Below, one piece after another: positions 24,353-31,223 of a stretch of DNA of 44,913 nt. This stretch comes from Oscillatoria sp. SIO1A7 (GTDB lineage Bacteria; Cyanobacteriota; Cyanobacteriia; Cyanobacteriales; Laspinemataceae): contig JAAHFN010000011.1 in NCBI GenBank assembly GCA_010672965.1, positions 63,537-108,449 of the forward strand, written 5' to 3'. Below the pieces are notes generated by a model that saw only the letters and a program-made list of their open reading frames with translations, was not told the origin of the DNA and searched no databases. The first letter of the stretch is position 1, and the number at the start of each line of letters is the position of its first letter. Position numbers and translations under genes: made by a program.

Positions 24353-24565
24353 ATGAGTGTCGAGCAAATCTTCATCAACACTTCCCTTTCCCAGAGAATT
24401 ACGGAAAGCGACTGGCAGAATCTAAATACTCTATCGAAATCAAACCTATCGCCGGAAGAACGGCGGATGATCCAGAGAATCAAGCACAGCATCCGGCGAG
24501 GTTGGTTTAGTATCTTAAACGGCGAGGCTGGCCCAGTCCATAATGGCTTGGGTCAATCCATCTAA
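24353..24565 (+). CDS. Small conserved-looking protein, paralogue 2
   Basis: 70 residues. It matches paralogue 1 over about 55 residues: EQIF.NTSLSQRITESDWQ, then LSPEERRMIQRIKHSIRRGW. Conservation of protein but not of the surrounding DNA supports both being real genes. The last ~16 codons overlap the 3' end of the convergent CobA-HemD gene by 51 bp, so its tail (after RRGWFSILN) is the antisense of HemD's C-terminus. Spacing from paralogue 1 is 127 bp; they may share a transcript. Confidence 0.65.
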   Translation: MSVEQIFINTSLSQRITESDWQNLNTLSKSNLSPEERRMIQRIKHSIRRGWFSILNGEAGPVHNGLGQSI

Positions 24566-26278
24566 TGTAAATTCCCGAGCCTCGACATCCACTCGCCCCA
24601 GCAAGTTGAGAGAACTTGTCGAAGTTTGAGGACCAATAGAGGCTAGGCAAACCCCATCCAACAGAGTTTGCCAAGACAAGTCTTGAGTAGAGATAACATC
24701 GGACTTGAGATTGAGGTTTGGTTGCGATTCAACCTCTGGTTGGGATTCAAAGTATTTTGTTTGGACGAGGTTACAAAAATATTGAACTGTTTTAGAGCTG
24801 GCAAAAGTAATAACATCGACCTGGCGGTTCTTTAGTGCTTCCCATGCCGCTGGGTCTATTGTTTTCGGACAACCAGACTGATAGGCAGCCACCTCCTCTA
24901 CAGTGGCTCCGCGAGCGGTAAATTCCTTGACTAAAACCTCTCGCCCGCCGGTTTCTACTCTGGGAAAGAGAATGTTTTTACCGGAGATGTCTTCGGGAAA
25001 GTTTTCAATCAGAGAATCCGCTACAAAGTTAGGGGGAATAAAGTCGGGCTGAATGCTTTGTTGTTTGAGACGGGCGGCTGTTTTTTTGCCAACTACGGCA
25101 ATTTTGACTCCGCTAAGGGCTCGGGCATCTTGGCCTTGGCTGGCGAGCCGGTCGAAGAAATAGTCAACGCCATTGCCAGAAGCAAGAATTAACCAATGAA
25201 AGTCTTGGAGGCGGGCGATCGCTCTATCTAAAGGTTCCCAGGTAGAAGGAGGACCAATTTCTAGGGCGGGCATATCTATGACTCTGGCTCCTACTTTTTC
25301 CAGGCGATCGCGAAAATCTTTAGAGGAACCTGCCGCACGAGTCGCTAAAATAGTTTTTCCCTTCAGAGGCAAATCGGCGTTGGGGATGGGGTAATTTTCT
25401 CCTGACATGAGTTTTCCAGACAAAAGGTTATCTTTTCCAAAATTAGAAGCGCTAAAACTAGAGGAGCCGATCTCCTCGATAAGAGGTTCTCCAACCGGCG
25501 TTGCAAAACTGTCTCTGTAAGAAAATCGCTCTTGGGACATCGATCGCTCGTCGGTGCCAACGAGATAATCTCGCAGTTTGACCGCTTCGCCAATAACAAT
25601 GACCGCCGGAGACAGAGATATATCCTCTGTTTTCTCTACAATATCTGCTAGGGTGCTAGTCCAAACCTCTTGCTCTGCGGTGCCTGCGGCGCGAACGATC
25701 GCGATCGGGGTTTCGGGATTGCGATCGTGCCGGAGCAACTGGCGGATAATTTCGGGTAACTGCCTGGTTCCCATTAAAATCACCAAAGTATCTACTTTGG
25801 CCAGAGTCTGCCAATCTAGTTGCGAGGGTTTGTGGCCGCTCAGCACGGCAAAACTGCGGCTCAGCACCGGATCCGTCAGCGGAATCCCCGCCAATTCTGG
25901 AGCTGCTAGGGCAGAAGAAATCCCCGGCACTACCTGAAACTGGCAATCTGCTGCTATTAATGCCTGAATTTCTGAGGTACAGCGACCAAAAATAAAAGGA
26001 TCGCCGCCTTTTAGTCGCACTGTTAGCTTGCCCTGCTGGCATTGTTGGACTAAAAGTCGGTTAATCTCTGACTGTTGCCAGCTAGGTTTTCCACCCCGCT
26101 TGCCGACATAGAATAGCTGGCAATTCTTGGGGGCGAGTTCCAATACTCGGGAGTCTATCAGGGCATCGTAAATTAATACTTCTGCTTTGGCGAGTAGCTG
26201 GTATGCCCAAACCGTGAGGTAGCCGAGCTGCCCCGGACCTGCCCCAATAATATATACTTTGCCCTTGCTTTGTGTCAT
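24515..26278 (-). CDS. Fused uroporphyrinogen-III C-methyltransferase / uroporphyrinogen-III synthase (CobA-HemD)
   Basis: 587 residues from ATG 26278 (MTQSKGKVYIIGAGPGQLGYLT). A 69-codon upstream extension of the frame is AT-rich and repeat-derived, so it was rejected. Residues 1-245: SUMT with GAGPG (11-15), the VRLKGGDPFIFGR motif (~86) and VPGISSALAAPELAGIPLTD (~121), transferring two methyls from SAM to C2/C7 of uroporphyrinogen III to give precorrin-2 for sirohaem and cobamides. Residues ~245-310 form a linker. Residues ~310-587: HemD, closing the hydroxymethylbilane ring with D-ring inversion (LKGKTILATRAAGSSKDFRDRL..., ITFASSKTV, SIGPQTSTS). The fusion channels the HemD product to the first branch enzyme. 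A separate hemD may exist for haem and chlorophyll. Confidence 0.93.
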   Translation of the reverse strand: MTQSKGKVYIIGAGPGQLGYLTVWAYQLLAKAEVLIYDALIDSRVLELAPKNCQLFYVGKRGGKPSWQQSEINRLLVQQCQQGKLTVRLKGGDPFIFGRCTSEIQALIAADCQFQVVPGISSALAAPELAGIPLTDPVLSRSFAVLSGHKPSQLDWQTLAKVDTLVILMGTRQLPEIIRQLLRHDRNPETPIAIVRAAGTAEQEVWTSTLADIVEKTEDISLSPAVIVIGEAVKLRDYLVGTDERSMSQERFSYRDSFATPVGEPLIEEIGSSSFSASNFGKDNLLSGKLMSGENYPIPNADLPLKGKTILATRAAGSSKDFRDRLEKVGARVIDMPALEIGPPSTWEPLDRAIARLQDFHWLILASGNGVDYFFDRLASQGQDARALSGVKIAVVGKKTAARLKQQSIQPDFIPPNFVADSLIENFPEDISGKNILFPRVETGGREVLVKEFTARGATVEEVAAYQSGCPKTIDPAAWEALKNRQVDVITFASSKTVQYFCNLVQTKYFESQPEVESQPNLNLKSDVISTQDLSWQTLLDGVCLASIGPQTSTSSLNLLGRVDVEAREFTLDGLTQAIMDWASLAV

Positions 26279-26470
26279 AATAAAGATATATATATATAAA
26301 TAGCAATAGTAAATTATTTGCGATATATTAGAAACCGGGGTTCTTGAACAATACCTTCGCAGATCTGACAAACTCCTTGGTTTGTAGTTTGGGTTGAACT
26401 GTTGACGTTGGCGTTGGCGTTGGCGCAAAGGATTTAGGGGCGACAGCAACAAGAGAGACAATCCCGTTGC

Positions 26471-26610
26471 TATAGCGTTTCTCAAATAAGTGTAATGAAC
26501 GATCTGGTAGGGGCGACAGCAACAAGAGCGACTGTCTGGGCTGTAGAACGATAATTCTCGTATTGGGATGCTTCGCCCAGGTACCTCACATCAATTTGAG
26601 AAACGCAATA
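26471..26610. repeat. Family-A MITE-like element, copy 2
   Basis: Left end TATAGCGTTTCTCAAAT, right end ATTTGAGAAACGCAATA. The interior keeps AAGTGTAATGAACGATC, TATTGGGATGC and CTCACATCAATT from copy 1 at 2838-2988. Confidence 0.7.
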
Positions 26611-26629
26611 TAAGGTAAAGTTATTGTAT

Positions 26630-26749
26630 AGGGATGCGCGGGCCCCAGACGGCTATGCAACCCAGGGCGAAGCATTCCAATACAATAGATGGTTTCTATG
26701 AGCAAAGATTGTCTCGGGAATGCTGTCGCCCCTACGCCCCTACACCTTA
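26630..26749. repeat. Family-F interspersed repeat, copy 2
   Basis: Blocks CAGGGCGAAGCATTCCAATA and CTCGGGAATGCTGTCGCCCC in the orientation opposite to 36738-36812. Confidence 0.55.
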
Positions 26750-26834
26750 TTAACGGGAAAATGGCGAACGTATTGTTGAAGAAACCGAGTTTATGGTCCC
26801 CAGTTCTATCGGTTGCTATTTAGGATTTGTATAG

Positions 26835-27581
26835 ATGCCAAAAATAAAAAAAACTATTTCTCTATTATGTCCGACTAGGGAGCGTCCAGACAAAGCTCTG
26901 GGTTTAATCTTAAGTGTATTAGAAACAGCTATTTACCCGGAAAGAGTTGAAGTTCTCTTTTATATAGATGAAGACGATCGCACTCGCTCCGACTATATTA
27001 AAAAGTTTCGCAGCCACGAGCAAGAGTTAAAGAGGTTTCGGCGCTGCTTGTTTGCGATCGGAGACCCAATCGGTATTTCCAAAGCCTGGAACGAGTTGGC
27101 TTCTCGGTCGCAGGGAAATTTGCTAGTGATGGCAGCGGACGACCAAACTTATAACGATTCGGGATGGGATACTCGCTTAGATGAAGAAGTCTTGCGCTAT
27201 CCAGACGATATTTTTTGTATGTGGTTCAATGACGGCCATTGGCAGGATAAGCTTTGTACTTTCCCGATTGTGAGCCGCAAGTGGTATGAAACTCTTGGCT
27301 ATTTTACGAGCGGAATGTTTGAATGCTTGTATGACGATCTCTGGATTATGGAGATTGCCCAAAAAGTCGGGCGTTTGAATTATATACCCGATATTTTAAC
27401 GGAGCATTTCCATTGGAGTTATGGGAAATCGGAGATAGATAAAACCTACGAGCGCAACCAAGTCAACTGGGGAGGAGAATTAAAGCCGGCGGTGAAGCGA
27501 GATATGGACATGTTTAAGAGAACTGCTCGCTATCGAGAACTAGATGCTCGCAAGATAGCGGCGGTTATGGAGGGGCAATAG
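26835..27581 (+). CDS. GT-A-fold glycosyltransferase-like protein
   Basis: 248 residues. Starts with the nucleotide-sugar-binding strand ISLLCPTRERPDKA (7-20), continues with a second strand VEVLFYIDEDDRT, and has a DxD-like AADDQTYNDSGWD segment (~98-110) where family-2-like enzymes bind metal and UDP. The YDDLWIMEIAQKVGRL and FHWSYGKSEIDKTYERNQ parts resemble proteins annotated as glycosyltransferases in cyanobacteria and phages. Cytoplasmic, no membrane helix. Acceptor and sugar are unknown, and no other polysaccharide genes adjoin it. Start ATG 26835. Confidence 0.72.
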   Translation: MPKIKKTISLLCPTRERPDKALGLILSVLETAIYPERVEVLFYIDEDDRTRSDYIKKFRSHEQELKRFRRCLFAIGDPIGISKAWNELASRSQGNLLVMAADDQTYNDSGWDTRLDEEVLRYPDDIFCMWFNDGHWQDKLCTFPIVSRKWYETLGYFTSGMFECLYDDLWIMEIAQKVGRLNYIPDILTEHFHWSYGKSEIDKTYERNQVNWGGELKPAVKRDMDMFKRTARYRELDARKIAAVMEGQ

Positions 27582-27613
27582 GGATATGTAGTAGTCTGTC
27601 AAGAAATAATTGA

Positions 27614-27669
27614 GCATTGGGCATTGGGCATTGGGCATTGGGCATTGGGCATTGGGCATTGGGCATTGG
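27614..27669. repeat. CATTGGG heptamer array
   Basis: Eight uninterrupted copies of the 7-bp unit GCATTGG; the same unit occurs in several other spacers. Confidence 0.85.
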
Positions 27670-27790
27670 AAAAAATTGCTTGACTATTCAAAATACCTTG
27701 ACGGGCTAGTAGATTATTCGCGTTACTTGGAGTTTCTTCGAGGGGCTGCGATCGCGCGATCGTAGATATTCAATTATCAATTAATCAATT

Positions 27791-28030
27791 ATGCTTATTT
27801 CGGATGAAGTGGTCAAAGCCAGTGGATTGTCAGAAGAAGAGCTTCTAGTAGAACTTATTTTGCTGCTCTTTCAGCAAGATCAGATTAGTTTGGGAAGAGC
27901 AGCAGAATTGTTAAATATGTCTCAGTTCCGCTTTCAGCGCTTAATCGCCAGTCGGGGCATTTGCATTCATTATGATGTGGCCGAACTGCGGGAAGATATC
28001 CAATATTTGACGGAAAAAGGCTGGCTGTGA
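27791..28030 (+). CDS. UPF0175-family antitoxin-like protein (orphan)
   Basis: 79 residues. The sequence matches UPF0175: ELILLLFQQDQISLGRAAELLNMSQFRFQRLIASRGI is the ribbon/helix-turn-helix-like core, and it ends D..YLTEKGW. UPF0175 proteins usually precede a PIN-domain (DUF3368) toxin with overlapping stop and start codons. Here the TGA at 28028-28030 overlaps a GTG that begins a toxin-like stub of eleven codons, so the antitoxin has lost its partner. As a lone DNA-binding protein it may still act on related toxin-antitoxin promoters. Confidence 0.8.
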   Translation: MLISDEVVKASGLSEEELLVELILLLFQQDQISLGRAAELLNMSQFRFQRLIASRGICIHYDVAELREDIQYLTEKGWL

Positions 28031-28062
28031 TTATAGTAAGCGATACTTCTCCCTTACTTTAG
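28027..28062 (+). pseudogene. Eleven-codon stub of a PIN-type (DUF3368-like) toxin
   Basis: GTG at 28027 overlaps the antitoxin stop in the GTGA arrangement usual for these pairs and reads MIIVSDTSPLL, the conserved PIN N-terminus with its first catalytic Asp. It then meets TAG at 28060-28062. That stop lies in the TTTAG target duplication of a family-B element, which starts at the next base or two. No continuation of the toxin is seen beyond the element. Confidence 0.65.
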
Positions 28063-28063
28063 C

Positions 28064-28177
28064 AGGACTTACGCAAAATATCTATATCTAGCATTTGTAG
28101 GGGCAATCCCCCCGCGATTCTCAGGGGCGGAGACGCTTCGCGAACGCCCCTCCCCGTAGTGCCGTTGCGTAAGTCCT
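28064..28177. mobile_element. Family-B MITE, copy 4, with 5-bp target duplication
   Basis: Ends AGGACTTACGCAAAATAT and TTGCGTAAGTCCT. The flanks are TTTAG-C and A-TTTAG. The interior includes GGGGCAATCCCCCCG as in copies 2 and 3, plus an extra GGCGGAGACGCTTCGCGAA segment. Confidence 0.82.
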
Positions 28178-28194
28178 ATTTAGTTTTGCCCAGG

Positions 28195-28229
28195 TAGCGA
28201 TCGGTAGCGATCTCTACCGATCGCTACCT
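28195..28229. repeat. Perfect 15-bp inverted repeat
   Basis: GGTAGCGATCGGTAG and its complement CTACCGATCGCTACC separated by 6 bp, about 60 bp upstream of the HTH-nuclease gene. It could be an operator for the HTH of that protein or a cruciform; it also contains GCGATCGG sites typical of this genome. Confidence 0.6.
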
Positions 28230-28288
28230 AAAAAAATTCATGCTATAGTCTGTAGCCTTATGAGATGTGACTGCAATAGTATGCAGTT

Positions 28289-29254
28289 ATGTCTATCTCT
28301 ATCAACCAAGCATTTGGCAGAATACTGGCAGCTTACCGAAAGCTTGAAGGGTTGTCCCAAGAGGACTTTGAAGGTGCTGCTCATCGTACTTATGTCAGCG
28401 ATCTAGAGCGGGGCCTAAAAAGTCCAACCCTGGAAACGATTGCCAAATTGGCCGCCAAGTTAAAAGTTCACCCAACAGAACTCGTTGCCCGAACGTTGGC
28501 TTTATTAGAAACTGGCCAGGAAGAGTTCGCGGCTTCCTCAGTATCATACCTGCGCAATACCTCAGCAAATGCTGATTTTTCATACATGGCAACCGGAAGG
28601 CGGTTTACTGCCGAAGAAGTCGAGCAAGCTGTTGCTTTAACTAACATAACTATTGTCACTCTTACCCTGATATTTCGTCAAGTTTCAGGCGCAGATCTGT
28701 TTGAAGTAATAGACAAAAAACAAACAGGCGCTTTTATTGGCTCAATTTTCGTGTCAAATTTTGCTACGATTGCTGCGAGCCACTTGGCCAAAAACCCTTC
28801 TCAAACTGGACATCCTGATTTGATTCCCAAGGAGTATCTGAACGATGAATCGATTGCCAACTGGGATCGGTTTTCCCACGGCGGCGTAGAAGTAAAAACA
28901 TCCTGCGGTAGCCTCAGACAAGGAGTGGCTCAATCCCTTGCCATAGGAGAAACTCGCCTCCCTCACCTCAGTGGAGTGGAGTGGAAGGGTCATCACCAAG
29001 AAATAAACTATTTGCTCGGATTATTCTGGGACTACTTTGAGGATAATCCAACTATTTTAGCAGCTTTCTATTCTAACCGACTTGTTCCTGACGATTTCAC
29101 ATATACGATTCCAAAAAAAGGCGGAGGGCGTACAACAAGTGTATGTGTTACTAAAGCGAGTGCCCGAAAGAAACTAATGAGGAATTGGGTTTTGTTGCCA
29201 AATATAGCCGGATATCAGGACTTTTTCAAAAAGCTGGGGGCAACTATAGACTAG
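28289..29254 (+). CDS. Type II restriction endonuclease with N-terminal HTH (ApaLI-like, tentative)
   Basis: 321 residues. Residues ~1-70: XRE/Cro-type helix-turn-helix like a restriction controller protein (FGRILAAYRKLEGLSQEDFE, then RTYVSDLERGLKSPTLETIAKLA). Residues ~90-321: nuclease. GHPDLIP (~176) and VEVKTSCGS (~201) give the D...ExK pattern of a PD-(D/E)xK site. Near the C-terminus PKKGGGRTTSVCVTK recalls ApaLI-like enzymes, from memory and unverified. It converges on a cytosine-5 methylase gene with an 11-bp 3' overlap, which fits a restriction-modification pair. The HTH fused to the nuclease would allow autoregulation without a separate C protein; the 15-bp inverted repeat at 28195-28229 is a possible target. 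Confidence 0.8.
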   Translation: MSISINQAFGRILAAYRKLEGLSQEDFEGAAHRTYVSDLERGLKSPTLETIAKLAAKLKVHPTELVARTLALLETGQEEFAASSVSYLRNTSANADFSYMATGRRFTAEEVEQAVALTNITIVTLTLIFRQVSGADLFEVIDKKQTGAFIGSIFVSNFATIAASHLAKNPSQTGHPDLIPKEYLNDESIANWDRFSHGGVEVKTSCGSLRQGVAQSLAIGETRLPHLSGVEWKGHHQEINYLLGLFWDYFEDNPTILAAFYSNRLVPDDFTYTIPKKGGGRTTSVCVTKASARKKLMRNWVLLPNIAGYQDFFKKLGATID

Positions 29255-30656
29255 CTTTGCTTAAAGAATGCAGGTATTCTTCGCTAAATAATTGTAGCTG
29301 CACTGGCTTATTGCTGTCGGCTATAACTTCTCGGTTAGAAATACTTAGCAAGTGCTGTCCGAGGATCTGCATAAAGCGCGGGGGGATGCTTTCGCCGATC
29401 GCTTCTCTAATCAGGCGATCGCTTGCTTTTTGTATTTTGCCCTCCCTGGCGCTAATTAATTCCCACTTATAATCAAAATCTGATATGCTCTGCAACTGAC
29501 AAGCCTCTGCCAAGGATAAGACTCGATTTTGTACGGGATGAATCTTGCGATCGGAACAGGCAAAACTAAGATTGCGGGTCAAAGTCGGCGCGGGCATATC
29601 CCAACTCATCCGCTTGTAGGCGCTGGTATAGCCTTTCATAATCCTGATAGTCCCATCTTTATTGATGGCAAACGGGCGCGGTAGGAGCGAGCCGCACTTG
29701 AGACAATATAAAGGCGTATCTTGGCGAGCGCGGTTAATGCCGGCAGAGTCGCGAGATGTGCCGTGATTTGGATTGCCGTCGAAACCGCATTCGGGATTGA
29801 CGCATTGATTGTTAAACGCAGATTGGTTTTCTGGCGTATGGCGAATCCATTCGTATTTTTTGGAGTCTAGAACTGGCACGCGATGCAGAGGTATGCGATT
29901 ATCTCGGGCAGTTTTGGCAGTTTTGGCATCCAAAGGAGGAAAATTGCCAATAGCTTGTCTAACTGTCACCCAATTGGCTAGTCCATTGTTGCCTAACTTC
30001 TGATGAGTAGGTTCAGGAATAAACGAGCCTCCCGCTTCCAGTAATTCTCGCGCCTCTGGCAAGCGGGAATAAATAGTAATGAGCCGTTGCCTACATTGGG
30101 GAATGCCATAATCTGCAAACTCAACCACCTTAGCTTCCCCTACATAGTCTATGCCCAGGTATTGGGGAATCAAGTCTAAAATGCGAACCAAAGTTCCGGC
30201 CTCATCTTCGATCGCAGTATTGGACATTCTGGGGACATTTTCTAAAATGACCCACTTTGGCTGTAAAGCCGCTGCTATTCTCAGGGCGGGCAAAATAAGT
30301 CTATTTCTCTGATCTAATTTAGGACGCCGTCCCAGCCGGTAATTTTTTAACAGCGTGCCCAGTCCGTTTGGGGACATTCCCTGACAGGGCGGGGTAGCGA
30401 CCAGGGCGAAGACTTCTTCTCGGCGTTGGAGCTTTTGGCCAATGGCAATAATTTCTGTTTCTCGGTCTAAAATATTACCGGATATGACCCGAGATTGGGG
30501 AAAGTTGGCGCTAATTAATCCAGAGCGATCGCTTTCTAGTTCGTTATGCAGTTCTAACCTAAAACCCGCCGCCTCTAATCCTTTATCGCCGATCGCGGCT
30601 CCAGCAAATAAGCTGATGGTTGGCAGATTCGGATTGGAGTTAGATTTTTCGGGCAT
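29244..30656 (-). CDS. DNA (cytosine-5) methyltransferase with inserted zinc-ribbon-like segment
   Basis: 470 residues from ATG 30656 (ATG 30686 or 30725 also possible). Conserved C5 motifs are in order: motif I ISLFAGAAIGDKGLEAAGF (14-32), motif IV catalytic ATPPCQGMSPNG (~98-109; nucleophile in PCQG), motif VI ILENVPRMS, motif VIII YGIPQCRQRLI, and motif X near the C-terminus (IPPRFMQILGQHLL). In the target-recognition region there is CVNPECGFDGN, then YCLKCGSLLPRPF, a CX4C...CX2C arrangement that probably binds zinc. It should protect DNA against the neighbouring convergent nuclease. The gene ends overlap by 11 bp. Confidence 0.92.
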   Translation of the reverse strand: MPEKSNSNPNLPTISLFAGAAIGDKGLEAAGFRLELHNELESDRSGLISANFPQSRVISGNILDRETEIIAIGQKLQRREEVFALVATPPCQGMSPNGLGTLLKNYRLGRRPKLDQRNRLILPALRIAAALQPKWVILENVPRMSNTAIEDEAGTLVRILDLIPQYLGIDYVGEAKVVEFADYGIPQCRQRLITIYSRLPEARELLEAGGSFIPEPTHQKLGNNGLANWVTVRQAIGNFPPLDAKTAKTARDNRIPLHRVPVLDSKKYEWIRHTPENQSAFNNQCVNPECGFDGNPNHGTSRDSAGINRARQDTPLYCLKCGSLLPRPFAINKDGTIRIMKGYTSAYKRMSWDMPAPTLTRNLSFACSDRKIHPVQNRVLSLAEACQLQSISDFDYKWELISAREGKIQKASDRLIREAIGESIPPRFMQILGQHLLSISNREVIADSNKPVQLQLFSEEYLHSLSKASL

Positions 30657-31223
30657 AGCTAGCAAAATATGAAATTTAATAAGCATATAGTAAGGTGCGT
30701 GCGAGCGATGCGCATTGCGCACCACCTTACTAGAGGTATGCGGTCCGAGCTGTTAATTGTTTGGGACTTACGCTTTTTTCTTATATTAAATCGGACAATA
30801 TCTGTAGCGGAACTTCCCGCGTACCCCCGATGCCCAATGCCCGATGCCCCATGCCCTTGTACGCATTTCCCTACATTTGCTGTTTGCTGGGGTAGCGATC
30901 GCCGTACCTGGAATCTAGGGTGGTGGGGGCTGTTGGGTGTGGGGAGAGCAGGAAGAGTGAGGCTCCCCTTAGCGCGGTACAATAATAAATTCAACCGACA
31001 GGAGCGCGAGCTTGGCAGGGCAACTCCTGAAATTGGGGATAAAAGCTTTGGGCGGAATAGCAGGGCCATATATGGGGCCTCGTTCGCTTTTCCCTGCCAT
31101 AAGAGCCGATCGCGGCAGAGATCGCTTGCTTAGTATAGTTATAAAGCTAAAGTTAGCGCAAACAGCGTAAAGACCGCAAAAGTCGCGCTTGGCAACTAGA
31201 ACGCGAGAGGTAGAAAAAACGGC
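30657..31223. other. Spacer between the methylase and dnaK
   Basis: No gene supported. It holds an inverted repeat (30689-30732; arms AGTAAGGTGCG / GCGCACCACCTTACT), a short CCCGATGCCC heptamer patch (30828-30855) and the dnaK upstream region. GAGAGG at 31204-31209 is a likely ribosome-binding site for dnaK. Confidence 0.5.

Larger units (their letters stand above)
26279..26834. other. Spacer between divergent genes with mobile repeats
   Basis: No gene. It holds a GTTGGC hexamer run (26404-26427), family-A copy 2 (26471-26610), family-F copy 2 (26630-26749), and GAAACCGGGTTTCTT-type repeats at both sides (26331-26350, 26770-26795). Confidence 0.55.

Noticed and set aside
26279-26485. 69-residue N-terminal extension of CobA-HemD
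   Set aside because: Composed of AT-rich and GTTGGC-repeat DNA. The SUMT domain begins immediately after ATG 26278.
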